From Sphingomonas sp. HITSZ_GF (GTDB taxonomy: Bacteria > Pseudomonadota > Alphaproteobacteria > Sphingomonadales > Sphingomonadaceae), in assembly GCF_029543155.1 (NCBI RefSeq), contig NZ_JARQXA010000004.1, positions 248,001 to 312,000 of the forward strand: a stretch of 64,000 nt of DNA, written 5' to 3'. The position numbers were made by a program, and so were the translations under genes. The notes beneath the pieces were generated by a model that was not told where the DNA came from, ran no database searches, and saw nothing but the letters and a program-made list of their open reading frames with translations. Numbering within the stretch: position 1 is the stretch's first letter; every line of letters starts with the position of its first letter. Of the stretch, positions 16,175 to 25,835 are shown in pieces.

Positions 16175-16507
16175 ATGGCCGAGGACGGCAACGACGACGA
16201 TCGGGGCAACGACCCCTCGATCGGTCTCGCCACGCGCACTCGCACGCGCACCAAGAAGCCGACGCCCTATCGGGTGCTGATGCTCAACGACGACTACACT
16301 CCGATGGAGTTCGTCGTGCTCTGCCTGCAGCGCTTCTTCCGGATGAACATGGAAGAGGCGACGCGGGTGATGCTCCACGTCCACCAGCGCGGCGTCGGCG
16401 TGTGCGGCGTGTTCAGCTATGAAGTGGCGGAGACCAAGGTCGCCCAGGTGATCGAGTTCGCCCGGCAGAACCAGCATCCGCTGCAATGCACGCTGGAGAA
16501 GGCGTAA
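16175..16507 (+). CDS. clpS: ATP-dependent Clp protease adaptor ClpS
   Basis: This 110-residue adaptor delivers N-degron substrates to ClpAP. The core has [20 protein letters not shown] and then the helix [20 protein letters not shown]. These contain the Asn-Asp-Asp/Thr-Pro-Met residues and the His that line the N-end-rule pocket. An acidic/basic N-terminal extension precedes it ([10 protein letters not shown], then RTRTRTKK). The ATG at 16175 gives the usual length; in-frame GTG codons at 16145 and 16157 are possible. clpA, often the next gene, is not here: a repeat element follows. The upstream region is shared with the phasin terminator. Confidence 0.95.
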   Translation: MAEDGNDDDRGNDPSIGLATRTRTRTKKPTPYRVLMLNDDYTPMEFVVLCLQRFFRMNMEEATRVMLHVHQRGVGVCGVFSYEVAETKVAQVIEFARQNQHPLQCTLEKA

Positions 16508-16516
16508 GCCCAATCC

Positions 16517-16597
16517 GTCATCCCGGCGAAAGCCGGGATCTCGTGCCGCAAACCGTGTGCGCCTTCGCCTGGGATCCCGGCTTTCGCCGGGATGACG
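16517..16597. repeat. REP-like inverted repeat, TCCCGGCGAAAGCCGGGA type
   Basis: The two arms, GTCATCCCGGCGAAAGCC... and ...GGCTTTCGCCGGGATGAC, are inverted around a short centre. The left arm plus its tail (through TCTCGTGCCG) is identical to the copy at 33003. It lies directly after clpS. Confidence 0.85.
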
Positions 16598-16723
16598 ATA
16601 TAGTTGTTACGCCTCCGCCTCCGGGCAAACCCGCGTAGGCGCTTTTCCGGGAAATACCTGCCGCGCGGCGCGATCTATAAGCGCCTCAGTTCCTGGGAAC
16701 CGGGGGGTTTTGGGCGGGAACAA

Positions 16724-16764
16724 GGGCCGGACGGCGCGACTTGTCATCGCTCGACGTCCGGCCC
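16724..16764. terminator. Strong hairpin between clpS and the Crp/Fnr gene
   Basis: A perfect 10-bp stem, GGGCCGGACG (16724-16733) with CGTCCGGCCC (16755-16764), is followed on the plus strand by AATTCTTTT and on the minus strand by TTGTT. It lies in a convergent gap and may stop transcription from either side. Which side it serves is not clear. Confidence 0.55.
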
Positions 16765-16782
16765 AATTCTTTTCGGCGAAAC

Positions 16783-17535
16783 TCAGCGCGTCCTTGGCAG
16801 CCAGCCGAGATCGAGTCCCTCATAGCGATTGATGTAATTGGCGGCGCGGGTGAGCGCGCGCTCGTCGCGCAGGGTGACGCGGCCCGCCTCACGGGCGATC
16901 AGCCCTTCTTCCTCGAGCTGGCGCAGCATCCGGTTGACGTGCACCGCGGTCAGCCCGGTCGCATCGCCGATCTCCTCCTGGGTCAACCCGAGGGTGAAGG
17001 CGGTGGTGACGCTCTTGTCGACCCGGCGCAGGCGGTTGCGCAGCTCGATCAGCAACGCGGCCACGCGCGCCTTCGCGCTGGTGCGGCCGAGCGCGGCAAG
17101 CCGATCGGTGAGCGCCACCCGCTCGATCTGCGAATAGACCAGCACCATCGCCGCCAGCCGCGGATGCTCGACCATCAGGTCGGACAGCGCGCTGCGGTCG
17201 AACGGACAGACCACGCAGTCGGACAGCGCCGCCAGCGTCTCGGGTGCTTCCTGATAGACGGCGCTGGACACGCCCAGCATGTCGCCGGGGAAGAGGAAGC
17301 GCAGGATCTGCCGGCTGCCGTCGTCGAGCAGCACATAGCTCATCATCAGCCCCTTGCGCAGGATATAGAGCTCGCTGCAGCCCTCATTTTCGCGCTGCAA
17401 CACCGCCCCGCGGCGCACAGGCCGCTGGCGTTCCTCCAGTTTTTCGAGTGCCCGCTGCTCGACCGGAGTAAGGTCGATGAGCTGACTCAGCATTTCCGCG
17501 AAACAACTGCCCGACACGCGATGGCTTCCCCCCAC
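16783..17535 (-). CDS. Crp/Fnr family transcriptional regulator
   Basis: This 250-residue protein has an N-terminal cyclic-nucleotide-binding-like beta-roll (RGAVLQRENEGCSELYILRKG and RFLFPGDMLGV), a dimer helix and a C-terminal winged helix (LTQEEIGDATGLTAVHVNRMLRQLEEEGLI). It lacks the N-terminal Cys cluster of Fnr, so it is not an ordinary iron-sulfur oxygen sensor. The sequence style fits the sphingomonad Crp/Fnr regulators that often start near MLSQLIDLTP, so the start may be 42 bases later (17493). Its ligand and targets are unknown. It is divergent from murA, with about 105 bases between them. Confidence 0.9.
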   Translation of the reverse strand: MGGSHRVSGSCFAEMLSQLIDLTPVEQRALEKLEERQRPVRRGAVLQRENEGCSELYILRKGLMMSYVLLDDGSRQILRFLFPGDMLGVSSAVYQEAPETLAALSDCVVCPFDRSALSDLMVEHPRLAAMVLVYSQIERVALTDRLAALGRTSAKARVAALLIELRNRLRRVDKSVTTAFTLGLTQEEIGDATGLTAVHVNRMLRQLEEEGLIAREAGRVTLRDERALTRAANYINRYEGLDLGWLPRTR

Positions 17536-17640
17536 GGGGTCGATGCAAAGCAGTGCAATTGAATCAATGCATTAAAATCGATCAAGGGCGGAAAAAACGC
17601 CTGCACTTGCGTGCGGCTGGCCAGCGACTAGAAGCCCGGC

Positions 17641-18924
17641 ATGGACCGTATTCTCATTCGTGGCGGCAAGCGCCTCTCCGGCAAGATCCCCGTCTCCGGC
17701 GCGAAGAACGCCGCGCTGACGCTGATGCCCTGCGCGCTGCTCACCGACGAGCCGCTGACGCTGCGCAATCTGCCGCGCCTGGCGGACGTCGACAGCTTCG
17801 GCCATCTGCTCAACGAGCTCGGCGCCTCGACCGCGATCGAGGGCACGCGCCCCACCGATTTCGGCCGGGTGATGACGGTGCGCGCGGGCAAGCTGACCTC
17901 GACGGTCGCCCCCTATGACATCGTCCGCAAGATGCGCGCCTCGATCCTGGTGCTCGGCCCGCTGCTCGGCCGCGCCGGCGAGGCGACGGTGTCGCTGCCC
18001 GGCGGCTGCGCGATCGGCAACCGCCCGATCGACCTCCACCTGAAGGCGCTCGAGGCGATGGGCGCCGAGATCGAGCTGGCCGCAGGCTATGTGAAGGCGA
18101 CCGCACCGGGCGGCCGCCTGCCCGGCGGGCGCTTCAGCTTCCCGGTCGTCTCGGTCGGCGCCACCGAGAATGCGCTGATGGCGGCGGTGACCTGCAAGGG
18201 CACCACCGTGCTCGACAATGCCGCGCGCGAGCCCGAGATCGTCGACCTGTGCAACCTGCTCGTCGCGATGGGCGCGCATATCGGCGGCATCGGCACCGAG
18301 CGGCTGGAGATCGAAGGCGTCGACCGGCTGCACGGCGCGACCTATGCAGTGATGCCTGACCGGATCGAGGCGGGCAGCTATGCCTGCGCCGCGGCGATCA
18401 CCGGTGGTGACGTCGAGCTGGTAGGCGCCGTGGCCGGCGATATGCGCGCCACGCTCGATGCGCTGATCCAGGCGGGCGTGACCGTCGAGGAGACCAAGGC
18501 CGGCATCCGCATCGCCGCCAATGGACCGCTCAAGCCGCTGACGCTGTCGACAGCGCCCTTCCCGGGCTTCGCAACCGACATGCAGGCGCAGTTCATGGCG
18601 ATGCAGCTGGTTGCCGAGGGCGCCAGCGTGTTCACCGAGACGATCTTCGAGAACCGCTACATGCACGTGCCCGAGCTGACCCGCATGGGCGCGCATATCG
18701 ATGTGCGTGGGCGCACTGCCGTGGTCCACGGCCCGGCCAAGCTGGTCGGCGCGCAGGTGATGGCGACCGACCTTCGTGCCTCGATGAGCCTGATCCTCGC
18801 CGGCCTGGCCGCCGAGGGCGAGACCCAGGTCAACCGCGTCTATCACCTCGACCGCGGTTACGAGCGCCTTGAGGAGAAGCTTCAGGCGGTGGGTGCGGAT
18901 ATCGAGCGCGTCGGCGACGGCTGA
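17641..18924 (+). CDS. murA: UDP-N-acetylglucosamine 1-carboxyvinyltransferase
   Basis: This 427-residue cytoplasmic enzyme performs the first committed step of peptidoglycan synthesis, adding enolpyruvate from PEP to UDP-GlcNAc. The active-site Cys is Cys123 in [15 protein letters not shown] (E. coli Cys115), so the enzyme should be fosfomycin-sensitive in principle. Lys22-Asn23 (SGAKNAAL) bind substrate. The repeats and length match MurA, and the C-terminal [13 protein letters not shown] is characteristic. It is divergent from the Crp/Fnr gene and converges on a secreted-protein gene with a 7-base gap. No other mur genes are nearby. Confidence 0.97.
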   Translation: MDRILIRGGKRLSGKIPVSGAKNAALTLMPCALLTDEPLTLRNLPRLADVDSFGHLLNELGASTAIEGTRPTDFGRVMTVRAGKLTSTVAPYDIVRKMRASILVLGPLLGRAGEATVSLPGGCAIGNRPIDLHLKALEAMGAEIELAAGYVKATAPGGRLPGGRFSFPVVSVGATENALMAAVTCKGTTVLDNAAREPEIVDLCNLLVAMGAHIGGIGTERLEIEGVDRLHGATYAVMPDRIEAGSYACAAAITGGDVELVGAVAGDMRATLDALIQAGVTVEETKAGIRIAANGPLKPLTLSTAPFPGFATDMQAQFMAMQLVAEGASVFTETIFENRYMHVPELTRMGAHIDVRGRTAVVHGPAKLVGAQVMATDLRASMSLILAGLAAEGETQVNRVYHLDRGYERLEEKLQAVGADIERVGDG

Positions 18925-18931
18925 GGAGGGT

Positions 18932-19645
18932 TCAGCCCTTTTTCCTGGGCTTCAGCAGGCGTTCGCAATCCTTTTGCCCGGCGGGCGGGAAGTCGGCGCA
19001 TTCCGGATTGCCGTTGTAGCCGGTGTTTGCCGGCGTGGCCGAGGCTGCGGAAACCGCGGAGGCGATATCGGCTTCGGTGGTGCCTGCGGTCGCGGCGCTG
19101 CCCGCCGCCGGCGCGCCATAAGCGCCGCCGCACCGGCGATCATATTCCTTGGTCAGGGCATCGAGCGTACCCATGTCCGCCAGGACGCGGGGCGTGGCGG
19201 CGGAGATATTGCGCCCGGTTTGCGCATATCCCCGCGAGTCGCGTTCCAGCTGCGCGCCCGCCTGTTGTGACAGCGCGGTAGCGGCACCCCGGGCGCCCGC
19301 AACCTTGGCCATGCCGGCCTTGCCGAAATTGGTCTGCGCGCGCGCGGTCATCGCATTATATTGGTTTCGCGCATTCTGCATCGCCGCGCGCTGGCTCATT
19401 GCGTCGGCGATTCCGATATTGGTGGCGGCGGTGATCTGCGCCGCCAGCGCAGGGCAGGGCATGATCCCGATATTGGCAGGCACCGGGCCGGACGGCGGCG
19501 CATCGGGCGCGGCCATCTTGCCCTTTATCGCCTTGTTCCGGGACTGGCCCATGTTCGGATTGGAGGGCGCGTGATCCTGTGCGGCGACGGGGGCGGCTGC
19601 CATGGCGACAAGCGCAGCGAGCGCGGGAATCGAAATCAAACGCAT
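18932..19645 (-). CDS. Secreted protein of unknown function
   Basis: This 237-residue exported protein has a signal peptide (1-22, RLISIPALAALVAMA core, ending VAAQ). The mature part has PNMGQSRNKAIKGKM, a Cys in GIMPCPAL, a Gln/Asn/Ala-rich helical region (about 90-150) and a C-terminal Cys triplet (DRRCGG, NPECAD, KDCERL). I do not recognise the family. The start at 19645 was chosen because it begins the signal peptide; a longer frame starts at 19714. Its helical, charged centre resembles periplasmic coiled-coil proteins such as the 10027 gene product, but no direct homology is claimed. Confidence 0.65.
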   Translation of the reverse strand: MRLISIPALAALVAMAAAPVAAQDHAPSNPNMGQSRNKAIKGKMAAPDAPPSGPVPANIGIMPCPALAAQITAATNIGIADAMSQRAAMQNARNQYNAMTARAQTNFGKAGMAKVAGARGAATALSQQAGAQLERDSRGYAQTGRNISAATPRVLADMGTLDALTKEYDRRCGGAYGAPAAGSAATAGTTEADIASAVSAASATPANTGYNGNPECADFPPAGQKDCERLLKPRKKG

Positions 19646-19830
19646 AGGGCTCTCCGGTGCGACCCGAGGGTGGGGATGCTCGGCACGGACAGGGCAATCG
19701 AGTTGCGGGGACATTTGCCCGCTTTGCTGCCGCTCGCCATGCTGCTTGCTTCGGAATCCGATCCTGCTGCGACCAAAGTCGATCGGTGCGCGTCCGGAAC
19801 GGCTTGGCCGGCGATGACGGGTGCGGCGCC

Positions 19831-22146
19831 CTAGTTGGCGCTCATCGAATAGGGGCGCGCCGCCTTGCCCGTCGCCCAGCTCTTGTTGGGCGACGCCTGC
19901 ATCGTGAAGCGCAGTTCGCCGCCGGCGACGATCTCGGCGTGCTTCAGATAGCCGCGCGCCAGCGGCTTGCCGTTGAGCGTGACCTTGCCGACATATTTGT
20001 TGGCGTCCGACAGGCCGTCCGCGACGATGGCGAAGCGCTTGCCGCTGGGCAGGTTGAGCGCGACGCGGTTGGCGAAGGGGCGGCCGATCACATATTCGTT
20101 CGAGCCCGGCGCGACCGGATAGAAGCCGAGCGCAGTGAAGACGAGCCAGGCCGACATCTGGCCGAGATCGTCATTGCCCGAAAGCCCGTCCGGCGTCGGC
20201 TTGTACTGGCTCTCGACGATCTGCTTGAGCCGCTCCTGGGTGCGCCAGGGCTGGCCGGCATAGCTGTAGAGATAGGCGACATGGTGGCTCGGCTCGTTGC
20301 CGTGGATATATTGGCCGATCAGCCCGGCAATGTCCTCGGCATGGCTGTAGTCGAGCTTCGAATTGTCGAAGTCGAACATCGCATCGAGCTTCTTCACCGC
20401 CGCCGCGTCGCCGCCGAGCAGCGCGAACATGCCGGCCTGGTCCTGCGGCACGAACCAGCTATATTGCCAGGCATTGCCCTCGGTGTAGTCCGATCCATAG
20501 TTGATCGCGGTGGGATCGAAGGGCGTGCGGAAGCTGCCGTCGGCCTTGCGGGCGCGCAGGAAGCCGGTCTTGGCATCGAAGCTGTTGCGCCAGTTGCCGG
20601 CGCGCTTCTCGAACGTGGCGGCGAGGTCCGGATTGCCCATCGCGGCGGCCATGCGCGCGATGGTCCAGTCGTCATAGGCGTATTCGACCGTCTTGGAGGC
20701 GGCTTCCGGCTCCTTGTCGATCGGGACGTAGCCGAGCTTCATATAGTGATCGAGCCCGCCATAGGGGCCGTAGGTGGCGCTCTTCACCATCGCATCGAGC
20801 GCGGCGTTCGGATCGAAGCCCTTCAGGCCCTTCAGATAGGCGTCGGCGATCACCGGCACCGCGTGATAGCCGATCATCGTCCAGGTCTCGCGGCCCTGGA
20901 ACTGCCAGACCGGCAGGATGCCGAACGGGCTGATCTGCTGACTGGCGATCAGCGAGTTGATGAAGTCGGCGTTCTTCTTCTCCGGCTGGACGAGCAGCAG
21001 CAGCGGATGTTCGGCGCGGAAGGTGTCCCATAGCGAAAAGGTCGAGTGGAAGGTGAAGCCCTTGGCCTGGTGGACCTGGTCGTCCGGTCCCCGCCAGCGG
21101 CCGTCGGCGTCGGAGGCGACGCTGGGTGCCATCAGGCTGTGGTAGAGCGCGGTGGCGATCGTCTTCTTCATCGGCGCGGGCGCGTCGATCTCGATTGCGC
21201 CGAGCGCCTTGTCCCAGGCCTTGCGGGTGGCGGCGCGGACGGTGTCGAAATCGCCGGGCTCGCTATCGAGATTGGCGATCGCGCCGTCCTCGTCGACCGT
21301 CGAGAGCGCGACCTTCATTTCGAGCGGCTTGTCGAGCATGCCGAAATCGAGCTGCGCGACCAGCGCGCGCCCGGCGAGCTGCTGCGCGTCGTCCATGCCG
21401 CGGCTCGGGCCCTGGAAGCCCTTATACTCGACCTTCTCCTCCTTGTTCAGGAAGCTGTGGCCGGTGAGCGGCGCCGACGGGCGGATCGCGAAGAACAATT
21501 TACGGGCGGGCGCCCAGCCGCGCGTCTCGCGCGCGCCGGTGATCGTGCCGTCCGCGCGGATGCGGATCGAGGACCAGAGGATCTTGCCCGGATAATTGTA
21601 GAGCGAACTCCGCAGGTCGAGCAGCAGATGCGCGGCCTTGCCCGCAGGGAAGGCATAGCGCTGGACGCCGACGCGGGCACCCGCGGTCATCTCGGCGCGG
21701 ACGCCCGGCCTGGCGAGCGTCACGGCATAATAGCCGGGCACCGCCTGCTCGGTCGCATGGTCGAAGGGCGAGCGATAGTCGTCGGGCTCGATCCCCGCCA
21801 CTTCGCCCGCGACCGGCTGGACCAGGAAATCGCCCAGGTCCGAATGGCCCGCGCCCGAGAAATGCGTCATCGAGAAGCCCTGGATCGTCGGGTCCTCGTA
21901 GCGATAGCCGGCGGCATGGCCGTAGCATTTGCGGATCTGGCAGGTGGTGTCGGTGTCCGGGCTGAGCTGGATCATGCCGAAGGGCGCGACCGCCCCCGGA
22001 AACGTATGCCCCTCGCCGCCGGTGCCGATCATCGGATCGGCGGCGTCATAGGTCGATCCGCTGCCGCTGGTCTGCGCCAGGATCGGCTGGACGGGGAGCG
22101 ACAGGGCGGCGAGCGCGGCGAGGCCGGTGCGGAAGCGGGCGATCAT
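19831..22146 (-). CDS. GH92 family glycoside hydrolase (exo-alpha-mannosidase)
   Basis: This 771-residue secreted enzyme belongs to glycoside hydrolase family 92, whose members are calcium-dependent exo-alpha-mannosidases. A signal peptide (1-25, ending ILAQ) is followed by the N-terminal domain signature DPMIGTGGEGHTFPGAVAPFG. The catalytic domain has YTEGNAWQYSWFVPQD and SGNDDLGQMSAWLVFTALG, both GH92 hallmarks, and then FYPVAPGSNEYVIGRP. The start at 22146 begins the signal peptide. Likely substrates are yeast mannan or N-glycan mannose. It is followed on the minus strand only by the secreted protein gene at 18932 and preceded by a CoA transferase gene; no polysaccharide-utilisation locus is evident. 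Confidence 0.93.
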   Translation of the reverse strand: MIARFRTGLAALAALSLPVQPILAQTSGSGSTYDAADPMIGTGGEGHTFPGAVAPFGMIQLSPDTDTTCQIRKCYGHAAGYRYEDPTIQGFSMTHFSGAGHSDLGDFLVQPVAGEVAGIEPDDYRSPFDHATEQAVPGYYAVTLARPGVRAEMTAGARVGVQRYAFPAGKAAHLLLDLRSSLYNYPGKILWSSIRIRADGTITGARETRGWAPARKLFFAIRPSAPLTGHSFLNKEEKVEYKGFQGPSRGMDDAQQLAGRALVAQLDFGMLDKPLEMKVALSTVDEDGAIANLDSEPGDFDTVRAATRKAWDKALGAIEIDAPAPMKKTIATALYHSLMAPSVASDADGRWRGPDDQVHQAKGFTFHSTFSLWDTFRAEHPLLLLVQPEKKNADFINSLIASQQISPFGILPVWQFQGRETWTMIGYHAVPVIADAYLKGLKGFDPNAALDAMVKSATYGPYGGLDHYMKLGYVPIDKEPEAASKTVEYAYDDWTIARMAAAMGNPDLAATFEKRAGNWRNSFDAKTGFLRARKADGSFRTPFDPTAINYGSDYTEGNAWQYSWFVPQDQAGMFALLGGDAAAVKKLDAMFDFDNSKLDYSHAEDIAGLIGQYIHGNEPSHHVAYLYSYAGQPWRTQERLKQIVESQYKPTPDGLSGNDDLGQMSAWLVFTALGFYPVAPGSNEYVIGRPFANRVALNLPSGKRFAIVADGLSDANKYVGKVTLNGKPLARGYLKHAEIVAGGELRFTMQASPNKSWATGKAARPYSMSAN

Positions 22147-22188
22147 GGCGCGGGTTAGAGCATGGCCCGCGCCCGCATCCAAGCGCGA

Positions 22189-23700
22189 TCAGGGCAGCAT
22201 GCTGCCGGTTTCGAGGAAGCGCTGGTGCCAGGCCAGCGCCTCGCCGCACAGCATCGGCGTCTGCAGGCCGTAGCTGCCCTTGAGCGCGCGCGCATAATAG
22301 TCGCGCAGCATCTCGCGGTACTCGGGATGCGCGCATTTCTCGATCACCAGCTCGGCGCGGCGGCGTGGGGCGAGGCCGCGCAGATCGGCCAGGCCCTGTT
22401 CGGTGACGATAACCTGCACGTCCTGTGCGATGTGATCGACATGGCTGACATGCGGGACGATCGACGAGATCTTGCCGCCCTTGGCGGTGGAAGGCGTCAT
22501 GAAGATCGAGAGATAGGCGTTGCGCGCGAAATCGCCCGAGCCGCCGATGCCGTTCTGGATGCGCGAGCCCATGATATGGGTCGAGTTGACGTTGCCGTAG
22601 ATATCGGCCTCGATCAGCCCGTTCATCGCGAGGCAGCCCAGCCGCCGGACGAGCTCGGGATGATTGCTCATCTCCTGTGGGCGCAGGATGATCCGATCGC
22701 GGAACTGCGCCATCTCGGCATTGAGCCGCGCCGCTGCATCGGGGCTGAGCGAGAAGGCGGTGCACGATGCCATGCGCAGCTTGCCCGAGGCGAGCAGGTC
22801 GAGCATCCCGTCCTGCAGCACCTCGGTATAGGCGGTCATGTCGGTGAAGGGCGCATCGAGCAGCCCGGCGAGCACCGCGTTGGCGATGTTGCCGACGCCC
22901 GACTGGAGCGGCAGCAGGTTCGGGGGCAGCCGGCCCTTGCCGACTTCGTGCTTGAAGAATTCGATGATGTGGCCGGCAATGGCGAGCGCGGTCTCGTCGG
23001 GCTTGGCGAAAGGCAGGTTGCGATCGGGTGCGTCGGTCTCGACCACGGCGATCACCTTGTCCGGATCGCAGCGGAAGCTCGGCTGGCCGAAGCGATCGTC
23101 GGGGCGGACCAGCGGGATCGGCACGCGATTGGGCGGCAGCGCGGTGCCGTAATAGATGTCGTGCATCCCATCGAGCGCAGGGTTCTGCCAGCTGTTGACC
23201 TCGAGGATCACGGCATGCGCGCGATCGAGCCAGGTCTTGTTGTTGCCGACCGAGGAGGAGGGGATCAGCGAGCCGTCGGCGTTGATGCCGGAGACTTCGA
23301 TCACTGCGATGTCGAGCGGCCCGAGAAACCCTTCCCAGGCCATTGGCGCGACCTGGCTGAGGTGCATGTCGAGATATTCCATCTCGCCCTTGTTGATCCG
23401 TTCGCGTGCGGTGGGATCGGAGTTGTAGGGCAGGCGCAGCTCGATACCGTCCGCCTCCGCCAGCGCGCCGTCGAGCTCGGGGCCGGTCGAGGCGCCGGTC
23501 CACACCTTCACGCGCAGGTTGCGCCCGGCGGCGCGCTCGGCGGCGATGCGCCGCGCCAACGCCATCGGCACCGCCTTGGGATAGCCCGATCCGGTGAAGC
23601 CGCTCATGCCCACGGTCATGTGGTCGTCGATGAAGCTGGCGGCCTGCTCGGCGGTGGTGACCTTGGCGGCGAGGCCGGGATGGGCAATGCGGGACGTCAT
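22189..23700 (-). CDS. Acetyl-CoA hydrolase/succinate-CoA transferase
   Basis: This 503-residue class I CoA transferase moves CoA between acetate and succinate, or hydrolyses acetyl-CoA. Features are GMSGFTGSGYPKAVP near the N-terminus, the SGVGNIANAVLAGL segment and the likely catalytic glutamate in TAYTEVLQDGMLD, close to the Acetobacter AarC / Cat1 group. NGIGGSGDFARNAYLS is the CoA-binding stretch. The length matches succinate-CoA transferases (about 500-520). It is the upstream neighbour of the GH92 gene, with 42 bases between them. A role in acetate overflow or a modified TCA cycle is inferred. Confidence 0.92.
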   Translation of the reverse strand: MTSRIAHPGLAAKVTTAEQAASFIDDHMTVGMSGFTGSGYPKAVPMALARRIAAERAAGRNLRVKVWTGASTGPELDGALAEADGIELRLPYNSDPTARERINKGEMEYLDMHLSQVAPMAWEGFLGPLDIAVIEVSGINADGSLIPSSSVGNNKTWLDRAHAVILEVNSWQNPALDGMHDIYYGTALPPNRVPIPLVRPDDRFGQPSFRCDPDKVIAVVETDAPDRNLPFAKPDETALAIAGHIIEFFKHEVGKGRLPPNLLPLQSGVGNIANAVLAGLLDAPFTDMTAYTEVLQDGMLDLLASGKLRMASCTAFSLSPDAAARLNAEMAQFRDRIILRPQEMSNHPELVRRLGCLAMNGLIEADIYGNVNSTHIMGSRIQNGIGGSGDFARNAYLSIFMTPSTAKGGKISSIVPHVSHVDHIAQDVQVIVTEQGLADLRGLAPRRRAELVIEKCAHPEYREMLRDYYARALKGSYGLQTPMLCGEALAWHQRFLETGSMLP

Positions 23701-23905
23701 GGGTTTCCTCTGGGATGATGCCCGGTCGCTAGCGCAGCGCGCAGCGCATGGACGAATGCAGGTTTCGCATGCTGCACGCGCGATACCGGCACGCGAGCTT
23801 AACCCAGGTTATAAGTGACGGAAATCGGCGGGTTTCTTCGCGGCGCGGCGGAACCCGACGCGCTTGGGGCCGGTTGTTGCGCCATCCCAGGAGAGAGATG
23901 ACGAC

Positions 23906-24802
23906 ATGGCAACGCGCGCGCGCGATTTCGCGAACGACCTCGGCTCGCAATTTCTGAAGGACAGTTTCCAGCGCGGGCTTGCGCACTGGAATCGCGAGCG
24001 GTTGTCGCCCGGATTTCCCGATGCCGACTGGCAGAAGGTCTTCGAGCGCGACGTGAAGATGCAGCGGCTGGAAGGCGCGTTCCTCGAAGAGCTGCGCGCC
24101 GAAGTCGCGGCCGAGGCCGCGGCGGCGCCGACCGACGTCGAGGGCTTCATCGCCTGGTTCGAGGGGCTGAAGGCGGTGGGGCCCGGGCAGGGCGATCCGC
24201 TGTTCCCCTGGCTCGCCGAGCATGCCGACCGGGACCAGCTTCGATGGTTCTTCGAGCAGGAAGCCGCGGGCGAGGCCGGGTTCGACGATCTGGTGGCGAT
24301 GACGCAGGTGAAGCTGCCGGTGCGGCCGAAACTGGAGCTTGCCCGCAACTATTGGGACGAGATGGGGCATGGCACCGAAAAGGGCATGCACGGCCCGATG
24401 CTCGATGCGCTGGTCGAGACGCTGGCGGTGACGCCGGTGATCGAGAACACGGTATGGGAGAGCCTGTGCCTTGCCAATGCGATGACCGCGATGGCGACGC
24501 AGCGCCGCTATGCCTGGCATTCGGTGGGCGCCCTGGGCGTGATCGAGCTGACCGCGCCGGGCCGGGCGGCGCTGGTCGCCGAAGGGCTCAAGCGCGTCGG
24601 GCTGACGCCCAAGGAGGCGCGCTATTTCACGCTCCACGCCGTGCTCGACGTCAAGCACAGCGAGGACTGGAACCGCGAGGCGATCCGCCCGGCCGTGGCG
24701 GACGATCCGCGCCGCGCGACGGCGATGGCCGAGGGCGCGCTGATCCGGCTCAAATGCGGCGAGCGCTGCTTCGCGGCCTATCGCGATCGCCTGTGGGGCT
24801 GA
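23906..24802 (+). CDS. Heme-oxygenase-like putative iron-containing redox enzyme
   Basis: This 298-residue all-helical cytoplasmic protein belongs, by motif, to the iron-containing redox enzyme / heme-oxygenase-like fold group. The metal-ligand pattern of heme-oxygenase-like diiron oxygenases is visible: Glu152 and His162 (DEMGHGTEKGMHG, spacing E-X9-H), Glu214, and His244-X3-Asp248-X2-His251 (TLHAVLDVKHSEDW). The last spacing equals the H-X3-D-X2-H ligands of SznF, and an early Glu (117 or 119) can supply the bridging ligand. The substrate is unknown; characterised relatives N-oxygenate amines, cleave fatty acids or break C-C bonds. The ATG at 23906 follows an AGGAGAG site. The SGNH esterase gene follows by 31 bases, perhaps as an operon. 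Confidence 0.75.
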   Translation: MATRARDFANDLGSQFLKDSFQRGLAHWNRERLSPGFPDADWQKVFERDVKMQRLEGAFLEELRAEVAAEAAAAPTDVEGFIAWFEGLKAVGPGQGDPLFPWLAEHADRDQLRWFFEQEAAGEAGFDDLVAMTQVKLPVRPKLELARNYWDEMGHGTEKGMHGPMLDALVETLAVTPVIENTVWESLCLANAMTAMATQRRYAWHSVGALGVIELTAPGRAALVAEGLKRVGLTPKEARYFTLHAVLDVKHSEDWNREAIRPAVADDPRRATAMAEGALIRLKCGERCFAAYRDRLWG

Positions 24803-24833
24803 CGGGGCGCCCGGGCCGCTCTAGGCTGGGGGC

Positions 24834-25835
24834 ATGAAGCTCGCCGCGCTGCTCCTGCCCGTCCTTCTCTCGGTCCCCGCCCCCGATCCGGGCAAGCGCC
24901 TGCCGGTGCATGTCGGCGGCCGCGCGGTGGCAGAGGGGCAGGCGCTGCGCTTCGGCTGGCCCGGCACGTATTTCGAGGGTCGCTTCCGCGGCACCGACGT
25001 GACCGTGGCGTTCGACACGCGCACCGATTTCTACCGCGTGCTGGTCGATGGCCGGGTGTTCCAGACGCTGACCAGACCCGAGCGGACCGAGTTGCGCGTC
25101 GCCGGGCTGAAGCCGGGCGTCCACACCGTGCGGCTGGAGAAGCTGACCGAGAGCCAGTCGGGCGGGGGCACCTTCCTGGGCTTCTTCACCCATGGCACGC
25201 CGCTGACGGCGCCGGCGCGCACCGCCAGGATCGAGTTCATCGGCGATTCGCACAGCGTCGGCTATGGCAACACCTCGGCGACGCGCGACTGCAAGGCGGC
25301 GCAGGTGCACGACACCACCGATACCAGCCAGGCCTTCGGGCCGATCCTGGCCAAACGGCTGGGCGCCGATTACCGGGTGATCGCCTATTCGGGCTATGGA
25401 ATTGTCCGCAACTATGCCGGCAAATTTCCCGGTGAGAGCCTGCCCTTCCTCTATCCCCGCGCGATCCCCGGCGCGCCGGAGCCTGCCCGCGCCGATGGCT
25501 GGAAGCCCGGGATCGTCGTGATCAACCTGGGCACCAACGACTTCTCGACTCCCGTCCATGCCGGCGAGGCCTGGGCCGACGATGCGGCGCTCAGGGCCGA
25601 TTATCGGGCGAAGTACATCGCCTTTGTCCGCGCCCGCCAGGCGGCCTGGCCCGGGGCTCGCATCCTGCTGATGGGGGCCGAGAATTTCTACGCCGATGTC
25701 GCTGCGGTGGCGGCGGCGACGGGCGTGGCGGCGGTGAAGGTCCCCAAGCTCGAGATGACGGGCTGCAACTGGCACCCGTCGCTCCAGGATCACCGCGCCA
25801 TGGCGGACCTGCTCGAAAAGGCGATCCGCGGCTGA
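24834..25835 (+). CDS. SGNH/GDSL esterase with N-terminal jelly-roll domain (CE2-like)
   Basis: This 333-residue exported esterase has a short signal peptide (about 1-16). Residues 25-125 form a beta-sandwich carbohydrate-binding-like domain (RFGWPGTYFEGRFRGT). An SGNH hydrolase domain follows, with block I GDSHS (Ser139), block III GTND (233-236) and the catalytic His314 in CNWHPS. This two-domain order is typical of carbohydrate esterase family 2, which deacetylates xylan or glucomannan. It lies 31 bases after the heme-oxygenase-like gene and may be cotranscribed. Polysaccharide deacetylation is inferred from architecture. Confidence 0.85.
   Translation: MKLAALLLPVLLSVPAPDPGKRLPVHVGGRAVAEGQALRFGWPGTYFEGRFRGTDVTVAFDTRTDFYRVLVDGRVFQTLTRPERTELRVAGLKPGVHTVRLEKLTESQSGGGTFLGFFTHGTPLTAPARTARIEFIGDSHSVGYGNTSATRDCKAAQVHDTTDTSQAFGPILAKRLGADYRVIAYSGYGIVRNYAGKFPGESLPFLYPRAIPGAPEPARADGWKPGIVVINLGTNDFSTPVHAGEAWADDAALRADYRAKYIAFVRARQAAWPGARILLMGAENFYADVAAVAAATGVAAVKVPKLEMTGCNWHPSLQDHRAMADLLEKAIRG

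Noticed and set aside
17556..17585. FNR/FixK-type TTGAT-N4-ATCAA site near the Crp/Fnr gene
   Set aside because: TTGA and TCAA occur but with far too long a spacer.
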